A DNA stretch of 64,000 nt from Lepas anatifera. Its lineage: Eukaryota; Arthropoda; Thecostraca; Lepadidae. The notes below the pieces were generated by a model that searched no databases, had not been told where the DNA came from, and was given only the letters and a program-made list of their open reading frames with translations. This document shows, in pieces, positions 11,841-23,399 of the stretch. The first letter of the stretch is position 1. Each line of letters begins with the position of its first letter. Location: the NCBI GenBank assembly GCA_034440635.1, contig JAOTON010001942.1:113501-177500 (forward strand), read 5' to 3'. A program made the translations under genes and the position numbers.

Positions 11841-12154
11841 CCGTGCCTTCGTCAGCAACACCCGAGGGGGGTATTCAAACACCCCCCCATCGGGGCGAGG
11901 GTTACGACCGATCGGAGCGGGGCACTTTGAACACGAATGGGGGGATTGAATTTTCCGCACCACCACCTCCCCCTCGGACCCGCCTCTAGTGCAAATAATG
12001 ATGCTGGAGCACAGGGGCTCCACCACGGGGGCGGGGGTCGGGGGGACGCGTCCCCCTCAACTTTGGTGAAGGAGGACAGTCCCCCAACTTTCAGCTGGAG
12101 GCCCTCCCCGAAAAAACGATAATTTCACAGTAAAACGCATAACGAAAGACAACT

Positions 12155-13200
12155 CGGCCTGTTAAAGGCCATGGTAGCTATAGAGGAGGCCCTGGCAGTG
12201 ATATAGGAGGCCCTAGTGGCGATACATGGGGCCCCTTTGGCGATAGAGGAGGTCCTGTTGGCGATAGAGGAGCCCCCGTTGGCAGCAACAAGATGTCCTG
12301 ATGACAGTAGAGGAGGCCCTATTGGCCAAATAAAAGGTCCCGATGGCCATAGATGAGGCCCTAGTGGAGATAGAGGAGGCCCTGGTAGCAGCAGAGGAGG
12401 TCCTTTGTCATAAGATGAGGCCCTGCTAGCGATAGAGGAGGCCCTAAGGTTGATCCAGAAGGCCCTAAGAGCGATCAAGGAGGACCTTGAGGGCGATTCA
12501 GGAGGCCCTGATATCGATAGAGGAGACCGATTTGGCTATACAGTCTCCCTGGTATCGATGTAGGAGGCCCTGGTGGTAACAGAGGAGGCCCCTTTATTGA
12601 TAGCGGAGGCTCTTTTGTTGATAGAGGAGGGCCTTTTGTCGATAGGGAGGCCCGTTAGTCGAAAGAGAAGGGACCTTCTCTGTCTCCACCAGGGCCTTAT
12701 CTATGGCCAGCGGGACCTTTTCTTTGGCCAAGAGGGCCTCCTCTATTGCCATCAGTGCCTCTCGTTGCTGTCCTGTGACGCAGGCGTGAGTCCTTCATCC
12801 TCGTGAATAAACGTGAATAGCTTTAATCTTTGACGATTGAGAAGGCTTTGGTGGCGATAGAGGAGGTCCTGGTACCCATAGAGGCGGCCCTGGTAGTACT
12901 AGAGGACGATTCGGTGATAGAGGGGGCGCTCTTGGCGCAAAAGGAGGCCCTGTAGTTGATCGAGGAAGTGCTGTTGGCAATAGAGGCCCCGGTGGTAATA
13001 ACGAGAGGCCCTGATGGCAATAGAAGAGGCCCTCTTGGTGAAAGTAAAGGTTCCGCTGGCTAAAGAGGAGGCCCTTTTGGCGCAAAAGAGGCCCATGTTG
13101 GCGATAGAGGAGGCCCCAGTGACAGCAATGAGATACCCTGATGACAATAGAGGAGGACCTCTTGGCGTAAGAATAGGTCTCGGTGGTCAAAGAGGAATAC
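12155..13200. repeat. Degenerate 21-bp minisatellite
   Basis: A unit like gcgatagaggaggccctggtg repeats about every 21 bp, for example at 12241, 12262 and neighbours, with many substitutions. Because 21 is a multiple of three and the unit lacks stops in several frames, open frames of 60-130 codons with seven-residue periodicity appear on both strands. I read them as a by-product, not a gene. A break with unlike sequence lies near 12780-12840. Confidence 0.8.
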
Positions 13201-13455
13201 CTCGCACCTATACGTTATTACGTTATCATTGAATTACACTGGTCAACAGCCAAAATGGATCCGGCACGTGAACACCTGTTTCTGCCTGTTTCGATACCAC
13301 TGGTTTCAAATTTAGTAACCGTTTTTCGCCATCGGACCTGGTTTCTTCTCCAGAGCATACCTGTTGTATAGCCCCTACACTTTCCACACACTGTCATCAG
13401 CCTTGCCTTTTGTGGAAAAATTTAGATTTCAGTAGTTTAATAAGGAAAATATAGA

Positions 13456-15807
13456 TTTACCGTAACCGAGGAAGCAGTCCGAATAGCTGTAAAATCCCTG
13501 AGTCGAAATAAGGCATGTGGCACCGATAATACCAGTGCGATAATTATTTTGGAGTGTGCCGACGAGCTAGCTGTGCCCCTCACCGAAATTTGTAAGCTCT
13601 ATCTGCAGAGCGGCATTTTCCCTACACGGTGGAAACTGGCCAACATTGTTCCTATTTTCAAAAAAAGGCGACAGCAAGGACCTGGCTGACTACCGATCCG
13701 TATCTCTTTTGCCTCTCTTCTAAAAAATCCTGGAAAGAATTGTGTACAGCCAGCTGTACCACCACGTTGCGCCGGTGCTGTGCCAGGAACAGCATGGGTT
13801 CATTCCGGGTCAGTCGTGCTCTAGAAACCTTGCCACACACCTCAGGCTCGGCGTGGGAGGCAATATCGGAGGGATATCAGACGGACGCCATATACACGGA
13901 TTATTCGGCCGCCTTTCAAAGTGTGAACCATAAACTAATCATTCACAAATTGAAAAATTCCTATCATTTGCAGGCTTCTGCTCTTCACTGGTTCGTCTCA
14001 TATCTCTCCGATAGGCGTCAGCGGGTCATCGTTAACGGAAAACATCGGACTGGGTGCCAGTTACTTCAGGTGTTCCGGAGGGTTCTTTGGTCGCTCCTTT
14101 GATTTTCTCTCTGTTCATAAACGACCTTCCGTTGGAAATTGAGTCATCCTGTTTGATGTACCCCGATGATGTCAAAATTTTCCGTAAAATCACGGCCCCA
14201 GCTGACGGGCTGCTGCTGCAACACAACCTAGATCGTTTGCAGAGGTGGTCCGTTAGGTGGAGTCTCATTCTAAATCCCATAAAATGCAAATCGTTCACGA
14301 TGACCCTCAGACGCGCACCTGTTCAGATTCAGTACCATATCGATAACGCTGTTCTTGAAGCCGTTAACCAAATTCGTGATCTAGGCAAAATTTTAGACAC
14401 CAAACTCACTTTCTCGGCTAACATTTCTAGCATCGTTAGTCGGGCAAACCGTGCATTAGGCCTTTTGATTCGGACATTTCAGACAAATTCAAAAAGGACT
14501 AAATTCAACCAAAAATATCTTCTGACGGCATACTACGTAAACATTAGGTCTTTGTTAGAATACAACAGCGTTATCTGGTCAGGTGCTGCCAATTCCCACA
14601 CGGTGCGGGTTGATCGGGTACAGCACAAATTTCTCATCTGGCTAAATCATCATGTTACCAGACATTGCGTTTCCCTTTCTTACGAATCTCTTCTTAACCA
14701 CTTTGGCGTCCTTTCACTTTCTTCTCGTAGATTGCAACACAACTTGCTCTTTCTTAACCCGCCCCACCGGGTCCGCGCCACTCGCCCCCGGGGCCACGAT
14801 GCCCCTCTAACTCGAAACATTGGGTTGGAATTGAAGTGAATGGTGGTGAATTGTAGAAATTACTCATGTTTTAGTGTGGTAATGGTTTGCTCAGGTAAAT
14901 TAGGTAGATCGCTATTTTCACCAATATGAATGATTAAGAAACTGGCATAACCTTTGTCATTAGAGTAGTGAGGCCTGGTAAGACATTTGATAGCAAATTG
15001 CCAGTACTTTTTCCGCATGTGGAACGTAAACCTCCCGCCAGTGGTTTGACCGCGAGGTCCTGACCAATATACCTGAGTACGAGGTAAAGTGATGTGTTAT
15101 AATGGATGACAAAAATGGTTTTTTTACGTTATATTAGGGTATTGTAATACTGTTTGACCCAATACCTTAAGGAATTCCTATCCGTGTGAAACGTTGTTGT
15201 GTATTTAATATTTGTGGTTTTATATTAAAACTTTCCATGTATAGGACCTACACAAAAAACCAATACACCGGTTTGAATATACTTTAATGTGGTAATACCA
15301 CCGTTGACCTACCTAAATATGAAACCGCGCTACCCAAACCGTTAAAGGTCTATTTTCGAACAAAATTAGGTCATCAGAGTTGCTCGAAAAATTCCCATTG
15401 CATGTGCCATCCCAATCAACTCGCACGCTGCTTCTTTTCGCTGAGCGCCGCGGTCGTGTCAGCACCGTCAATAACGGCTTCCCTCAGCGTATACCGAGGG
15501 AGTTAAATGCATTTCTGCGGCGGGGAAATGCAGATTTTTTCAACGACTCTTTTATCGATTTTAGAAAACATGTTCTTGCATATATTCGCACTGTTTAGCT
15601 TTTATTAACGTCACTTTTACCATCGGTTTAATCATCAGCTGCATCTTTCTCATCACTCACATTTTGATGGTTTTACCGCTTTTTACATGTGTGTCTCTCA
15701 TCTGTGTACATAGTTTTCCTTTTACTAACATGGACTTCGCCTGTTATTGGATCATGTTCTGTTGGCGATTTACTTGAATAAATAAATACAATAAATAAAT
15801 AAATAGA
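13456..15807 (+). pseudogene. 5'-truncated non-LTR retrotransposon (jockey-like reverse transcriptase)
   Basis: The remnant begins in the first reverse-transcriptase blocks (KSLSRNKACGTDN, then FPTRWKLANIVPIFKK at about 13615-13665). It continues through frameshifted pieces QEQHGFIPGQSCSRN (about 13785), IYTDYSAAFQSVNHKLIIHK (about 13890) and SGVPEGSLVAPLIFSLFIND (about 14070). The catalytic box reads YPDD instead of the usual YADD/FADD (about 14158). A C-terminal block (NGFPQRIPRELNAFLRR, FIDFRKHVL) lies at 15470-15596. A 561-bp insert (14822-15382) splits the C-terminal part. The 3' end is a non-coding tail finishing in ataaataaataaatag-type repeats at about 15776-15807, as in many LINEs. 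At least three frameshifts make it inactive. The endonuclease domain is absent. Confidence 0.8.
14822..15382 (-). mobile_element. Insert within the non-LTR element, AGGTCA-family repeat
   Basis: Near-identical 11-mers flank it: CTCGAAACATT (14811-14821) and CTCGAAAAATT (15383-15393). The retrotransposon reading resumes beyond it. Positions 14930-15060 are the inverse of 4160-4280, placing it in the AGGTCA-rich repeat family. It is non-coding. Confidence 0.6.
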
Positions 15808-17116
15808 TCAAGAATGTCGGGAATCCGGATTATCTGCACCCAGACAATGCAGCTTATCAATATACATGTGAATTTATTGCAACGAAAGACTACCTCGCAT
15901 TCAAGTGCATGAACATTGTACATACATTTAACAAGGTTTGCGCTCGGTTGCAAAAGCTCGCCGGTATTATAGACCGAGAGGTGACGTCGCAACATTATAT
16001 GATGAGGTTTTTATGTCAGAGTCACCTCCCTTGAAGGTCGAGTCTAAGTAAAAAGTCACAGGTCAAGGTCATACCACCATTTCAAGGTCATTGACTCTAG
16101 TGCCTTTGTTAGGATGATGCCACCTAATATGACGTATATCATGCTATGACGTCATACGCTAGGTCACTCAATCTTGAGCTCAAAGTCGCAGGTTCAAGAC
16201 AAAGGTCATGGGTCAAGGTCAAACCTTATTTCCCGCCCGACGGTTGCCATAGTGCTAATTGCATTACACGTTATAGGCAAAATGTAATATTTTGACGTCA
16301 AAGGTCAATGGCCCTGAACGACCTTGGCCTAAAAGTTTCAGAGAACATTGCCTCAGACCTTTCCTCTGTTACTTTAGGCCACTTTCTCTCCATATCCGGC
16401 TTCTCATCGCATAATCACGGCATTTCCCAATGGCTACCCTGCACATACAGAATTTGACCTATACCTATGGCCTCGTTTTACCTTGAATATATTGACCTAG
16501 GTCTATGAAAATCGGGTTTAAGGTAGAATACCCTAGCCTCCACAAACACCTAAACGTTCATTTTCCTAGACCTCTTGGGTTTTGCACTGTCAATGTCACT
16601 GATGCCAAGAAGGCTTGCACAAAGACGACACACAGACATAGGTACTGGATCGCAAAGTTCTGATCTGATACGGCATTTCTGCTGCCAGATTCGTGTTCAG
16701 CGCCACAAATTACCCTAGAAACGGACTATTTTACATTGGATCCACGACAAAAGTTAGATTTTGTTGACCAGTGTTATCAATGTGCCTCACACTGACTCGT
16801 TCATGGCGCCAAGGGCCTATGCCCCCAGACCCAAAATAGTGTATCCCCTTCAACGACCAGCAACATATAACTTGCTCGGCAATTTTGTCTCGTGGAAATA
16901 TTTCTACCGCTTTGAAGGAGAAGAAATTGTTTCTAGCTCTAGCGTTCTAAAAAACTTTTTGCTATAAACTTTTGGGCAATTTCTTTGGTCCCCCAAAACT
17001 GGATCTGCCATTGCTGCCTAGGAGGCCCCCTTCGAAAAGGAGGCTACTTCAGATGGAGGCCCCCCATGAGCTTGTCCCCCCCCAACTTGAAAGTCGTGGT
17101 GGAGCCCCTGCTGGAG
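15808..17116. repeat. AGGTCA-rich intergenic DNA, no gene
   Basis: Between 16025 and 16340 there are at least ten AGGTCA/TGACCT-like hexamers (caaggtcataccacc, aaggtcatgggtcaagg). The rest has no recognisable gene. Element-end-like text (ctggatctgccattg) lies near 17000. Confidence 0.45.
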
Positions 17117-17438
17117 CATAGCGGATCCAGTGAGGAGGAGGGGGGCACTTGCTTTGCCTGATCGACTCTCAGTGCCCTCTGAAATTGTCACGGCGCCCCC
17201 TGAGAGGTCAGTGATGGCACTCCCCTCCCCCTTAAATGTCGCCCCTCACCCTCCTCACCCTTCACCCCCAGGATGCGAGTATCGGCGCACCGGCAATAGG
17301 ACCTAGTAAGGCCCTAAAAGATAAAGGGACCTAGTGCCGATATATTTTGCTGCCCGAAAGTGACACTCCGGCAGTGTTCTGGATGCGCCCCCCTACAATG
17401 TGAATTTTTCCCGATGGGAGATCCTGAATCCGCCTATG
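17117..17438 (+). mobile_element. CATAGGCGGATCC-family MITE
   Basis: The ends are CATAGCGGATCCAG and ATCCTGAATCCGCCTATG. The interior follows the order seen at 5582-5839 (cgatcgactctcagtgcc, aaatgtcgcccctcac). The flanks tgctggag and tataggag match at only five of eight positions, so the duplication has eroded. Confidence 0.65.
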
Positions 17439-17672
17439 TATAGGAGCTAAAAGCCTAAACAATGTCGGGCGGCCCGGAGCAGGTGTTTGCAGGGTAATAG
17501 AGGACTGTTGAGGTAAATGGGTGTTTGCGCCTGGGCCCCTGGCAATGGGCGCCGAAAGTGGAGGGGTGGGGGGGACGGGAGGGTCACGTCCACCCTGTTG
17601 GCCAACCAGGGGGGGACGTCCCACCTAACATTTTGGGGTCAATCGTCATTAATGCTGTCAGGTACCGAATAT

Positions 17673-17908
17673 CATAAGCGCCAGAAGGGGGGGGCAGAGG
17701 GGTCTTGGCCCCCTCTACTATTTTTCCAAGAATTTCCTGTTCTCAGTCAAAATTGGAGAAAACCTGAAATTTTCATAACCAGCCGCTGCAGAAGGCAACG
17801 AGGAGTTCAAATTTGAACAGTTTTTGGTCCTTTCGTGGCAAGTTTTTTGTCAGCATCAGGTCTAAGTTTGACTGGCCCCTATACTTTTTTCCGGTGGCGA
17901 TGCTTATG
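17673..17908 (+). mobile_element. CATAAGCG-type MITE
   Basis: This is a second copy of the 3333-3566 family, 236 bp, with a perfect 8-bp duplication CCGAATAT at 17665-17672 and 17909-17916. The interior cagccgctgcagaaggcaac stretch matches the other copies. Confidence 0.9.
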
Positions 17909-18348
17909 CCGAATATGCTCAAAATTCGTCCCCCCTTTCAGCACCAGCCCAGGTCCGTCCCCTCTGCGAAAATTCCGTGGCGGCGCCCCTGCCCCTGGCA
18001 GAGCTACCTGTGCACGCCTATGCAGTAGTTTCACTCTCTACTACGGAATGAGAAAACATGAATAAATTGCTATGAAATGTATAAATAAAAAATAAAGCAT
18101 TGCACGTTGTATTTTATCACAATGTTTACGTCCCATTTCAGGTTAGAATCTTTGAAAAGTGATGGGGAAATCCTGGCTCCAGCACTAAGTTTGCCCAATC
18201 GGCTGATGCGCCATATCTGTCCCTAATATACTTCCTTTCTTTTTATTATTGTTGTTCCCCGGCCCGGAGTCTCTCCTCGGTTTTCTTCACCTGCGCTCCG
18301 GATTGCAATTCAACACTTTCCAAAGTTTTGATATAAAAAAGAGAAGAC

Positions 18349-18470
18349 ATGGCGTCGAGGAGGGCTGCTAAGTCTGTCATAGACTGGGCGGCGTTCGCCA
18401 AACGAGTACCTGAGGGCCAAAAGCCTAATTTCCTTCAGTTTAAAGCAAAATCTGATGGTTATCTTTTGCG
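18349..18470 (+). CDS. ATPsynD: ATP synthase subunit d, exon 1
   Basis: Encodes residues 1-40 plus two bases of codon 41 (ends CTTTTGCG, donor GTAAGT). The upstream 60 bp include a pyrimidine-rich tctctcctcggttttcttc that could mark the transcript start. Confidence 0.93.
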
Positions 18471-21400
18471 GTAAGTAGTTAGTTCCTACTGGCTTTAATA
18501 CTTCAAAATGTCAAAGAATTTGACCCGCACAGTTAATGCAAACTCTAGCAGGGCTTGGCACCTCCGTGTGCTATCTTTTTTCATCCATCTCAGTTGGTCG
18601 GGACTTAATCTAGGGTCTCATAGTGTGAACATAAGCGGCCCCACCGGCAAAAAGTGGGGGTGGGGCAGCCAAGCTTCAAACTGATGCGGACAAAAAACTT
18701 TCCACATTGGGACCAAAAGCTCCAAATTTGAGCTCCTCATTGCCTTCCGCAGCGGCTGGATATAAGAATCTCGGGTTTTCTCCCATTTTGACTGAGATCA
18801 GGAAATTTTTGGCCAAAATTTGGGGGGCCAGGCCCCCTGGGCCCCCCCTTTTCCAATGCATATGAGTGTGAATATATGTGTATGGTTGTGAACTCATGGT
18901 TTTCTACACTTTTCTACAGTATATTCTACTATGTGCTATGTACTATGCTTCCTTCCAGTGCAACAGACAACAGGGGTGTTTGTGGCAGCTTTTTTCAAGC
19001 TGCCCAGGACTACTGACTACTGAGCCCATGCTTAAGATACTCTATACAAACTGTGACCAATTTGTCAATAAGAGAGAAGAGGGAGTTATGATGATTTCAG
19101 GAAATAAACCAGACATTATGTTATTAACCAAATTCATTCCTAAGGGACAGCACTTTCCACTCTCCATGGCCCTCCTGAGAATCACAGGATATTCACTTCA
19201 CCTGAGCTTTGACCACACAAAGGAAAATTTGGGCAGAAGTGGAGAAAGAGGTATGTGTGTGTTTTTGTTAGGGAGGATATCATTACATCTGTGATCCCTA
19301 TCTCTGATCCTGCATCAAGGTTTGGGAGCAACTCTGGCTGCAGCTGAAACTGAAGGACAACAAAATTCTTATAGTGGGCTGCATTTACTGTAGTCCCTTG
19401 TATACCGCCCACAACAATATCGAATATCTGGAACGTCTTTTTCATGCAATTTGTGACCTGGTTCCCACCAGACCCGTTCAAGTTGTTTGGCAGCATTACG
19501 TCATCATGGCTGGAGAGGCACTACAGTTACTATGCAGGGCATTGGAGAAATTGCACTTTTTGAAGCTCTAAATAACCTATTTTAGAACTGTATCAATAAA
19601 ACTTATATGGTTGAACAGAAAGCTAAAAGATTTTTATTTGTGAAACCATCAGGCGTTTTGCAAAAACTCCAGTGAAGAATATTATTTTTAAAAATTTTCC
19701 AGAGCGTGTCAAAATAAGGACATGTTCAGCACTAACAGCTGTTTGCAGTAAGACTAATCTCGATTTTGATTGGCTGTTGATTTCTGACCTTTGATTGGCT
19801 GTTGGTGGTATCTGCAGCAGAAGACAATAAACACCAGTGATCTCTTGAGCGAAGGTAAATTTATTTCTCTCGGCTATTAGGTAGGCCTGAGTTGATCAAA
19901 TAAATGCATGCCCTTTCAACAAATTCTTTGAAGTGTTATAATTTTTTCATTAGATTTACGTAAAATACGCTGCTCGCGGTTGAGATCAAGGTTACTGTCA
20001 AATGGGTGAAACAAGTTGATTTCGATTTATACTAGATTGGTGCCAAATACGCCCAAACTTGGTATGTTTTAGCTGATCCTTCCAAAAACTTAGTAGAATC
20101 TCCTATAACTTAGTAGGAAAGGGCGGTGACATCATCATGGGAGGACTATATTTAGTAGGAAACTTGGTTGTACCCGTAGTTAAGGTACCCTGGTTCCCAC
20201 TCACTTATTGGTAACTGGAGATTTCAACTTTCCACTGATAGATTGGGACATAGAATATTGCTTGGCACCAGAGGGCCATCCTTCTCACAAGTTTGTCAAA
20301 ATTGTTCCGGACAGTTTCTTATTTCAACATATGAAGCGCCCAACATGTTATAAGCTGGGTGAGATTAGCAACATACTTGATTTAGTATTTTCCAATGAGA
20401 AGGGTATGGTACACAACATGGAGTGCCTCCCAGGTTTAGGTAAAAGTGACCATGTCAAACTTGGACTTACATTGAAATGTTCTTCAGTTTCAACTCAGCA
20501 AGGCAAACCAAAACTCAACTTCTACAGGGCAAACTTTACTCAGCTTCGACAGATGTTATGCAATACTGACTGGACAGTGATGGCACACCTGGATTTGGAG
20601 GGCTGTTATCAATTCTTCAAAAATGCTACCGACTCTGACTGACTAACTGATGCCTGCATGCCATACAACAATTCCAGAAGAAAATTTAGAAACATATACA
20701 TGACAAGTGAAGCAGGCAGACTCAAAGATAAGGAGAACACGCTTTGGAGGATATACATGAACACTAAAGACGACTTGGATCATGTCCGTTTCACACAATG
20801 TTGGAATCGATTGAGATCGTTAACCCGCAGGTTAATGACCTGGCACCAGCAAACAATACTAGGGAATGTAAAGGACAACCCCAAATCAACCTGGCAATAT
20901 ATTCATTTCAGATTGAATACCAGGGTAGGCTTGGCTGATCTTTGTGGTGAAAGCACTGGCTGCCTGGAGACAAGGGACAAAGAAAAGGCTGAGATGCTGA
21001 ATTTTTGCTTTTCAAGTGCCTTCACAAGCGAAGATACTTCCAATATCCCATATCTTGAACTTAGATGGCAGGGCGAAGCCCTTGATGATATTGACCTGTC
21101 AACAGATCTTGTACTTGCAAAGCTCTTGCACTTAAAGCAAGCTAGTTCACCCAGACCAGACGGCATACACCCACGAGTTCTGCGAGAGGTGGCGAATGAA
21201 ATATGCGATCCATTATCTATACTTTTCAGGAAATCGATCGATATAGGTGAATTACCCCAGGAGTGGAAGCTCGGATCCGTGGTTCCTATCTTTAAAAAGG
21301 GAGATCGGGACAGACCAGAAAACCATAGGCCAGTGAGCCTGACTGCTATTCCCTGTAAAGTGCTTGAGTCACTAATCAAGGACAAGCTAATGGAACACCT

Positions 21401-23355
21401 TCTAAGTCACGATCTGCTGAGTAAGGACCATCACGGATTCAGACCCAAGCACTCCCGTGATTGTCAGATGTTGGAGCTGATTGAAGATTGGAGTCGGGTG
21501 CTGGAGGAGAAGAGTCCACTTGATGCGGTGCACCTAGATTACAGGAAGGCATTTGATTCTGTCCCTCATGAGCGTCCCCTTCACAAGCTGTGGCGTTATG
21601 GGGTACGAGGGAAACTCTTGAAGTGGATTAGGGCATTCAGGAAACAACAGGTCATCGTTGGCTCCTCCGCTTCGAACTGGGCTGCGGTAATGAGCGGCGT
21701 TCTACAAGGGTCTGTGCTAGGCCCATTGCTCTTCGTCATTCTCATTTATGACCTCCCCGACCACATTCGATATTCAGTTAAAATCTTTGCGAACGATACG
21801 AAGCTGTACAATCCGGCTTCGACACCTGATTGCACTCAGATACTTCAGAGAAACCTCCATGCGGTCGTGGAATGGTCATCGCAGTGGCAGCTGCCGTTCA
21901 ACACCAGCAAGTGTTCTGTGCTGCATGTGGGTCATAGCAACCCTAGGTTGACCTACACTATGGCAGGATCCATTATCTCCGAAACAGACGCAGAAAAAGA
22001 CTTAGGAGTTTGGACTGACTGTGACTTAAAATTTCGTAAACAAGCCGTCTCAGCCGTATCAAGGGCTTCGCGGGTTCCAGCGATGGTACGAAAATATTTC
22101 ACTGCCATTAATATCACGTCACTGCCTTTGCTGTATAAATCCCTGGTTAGGCCTATCCCTGAGTACGGGAACATTACATGAGGACCCTTTAACCGGCGTG
22201 ATCAGCAGGCAGTGGAGAGGGTGCGGAGACGAGCGACCCGCTTGGTCCCAACACTTCGAAACCTCGGATACGTAGATAGGCTAACGGCACTCGGCCTCCC
22301 TTCACTGTACCATCGTCGCCGGAGAGGAGATATGATGAGAGTTTTCCAGATTGCATATCGACCAATATCCTGAGCAGTTTTTCACCATAGCGGCCCTCAC
22401 ACGTACTCAAGGTCACTCCTGGAAGCTTGCAAAACCTGTAGCAGTGTCCAGAGTCCGCCGGAATTGCTTCGGTGTTAGAATAGTTAGAATGTTGCAGTTA
22501 GTTAGAGCTGGAACTCGCTTCCGGCTGCGGTGGTTGAGTCTACGACGACTAACCAGTTTAAATCACGACTTGATGCCCACTGGGCACTACAGAAATATGA
22601 TATCCCAAACCAGGACTGAGCAAAGACCTCACTTGTCATCGAGCTCCATTAGAACGGACCCCACAGGCATTGAGCCTTCACTACTCCGATTCTCATATTG
22701 TATTATATCATGTACAACTTTCTTACAATGTATGTAATTTATTCCTCGTTCAGGGACATATTTCAAGCAGCATATACAATAGCTGCTGTTCTGCTTTCCA
22801 CTGTGCAGATCTAACTGCTTTACAACATTTTGTTTTCCAATATAGAATTGTGAAACAACTACAGAAAATTGTATTTTTGCAGAAAAGGTGGCATACACAG
22901 CCCAAGCAGCACAATTTGTAGTCATCATTTAATTCCTAACCAATTTTGCTTTCCTTACAGCTCTGTTAGTGTTTGTTGTCAGCCCTCGTAAAACAGACCA
23001 GCCTGCTTAAACCAGTGATCATTCTGTTCCCTTAAAAATTCACACCACTAACACTGACCTGGAAGTCCAGTCACTCGCAAGATAATTGATTCATTTCTCT
23101 CATTCAGTGCCCCATTGTCTGTCTCAGTGGGTCATTGCAGTGTTCAAAATCCCAAGGTGTGTGGTGGAGAGCTGCACCCAGGCAAACCGTTTTGTATTCG
23201 ATTCTGTGTTATGTACCTGATTTTACACACACTTCAATTTTAGCTTTTTACAACAATTCAATAGGCTTAGGGTGTAAGAACTGATCAGTAGTATGTTTGT
23301 GAGACAATTTTTATCAAATGTTTTTCCAAAGCTCAAAATATGAACTTTTAGAGAG

Positions 23356-23399
<44 letters not shown>

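Noticed and set aside
12125..13232. Several 60-131 codon frames with heptad-like periodicity, at first suggestive of collagen or coiled coil
   Set aside because: The periodicity follows the 21-bp DNA unit on both strands. No start or splice context was found.
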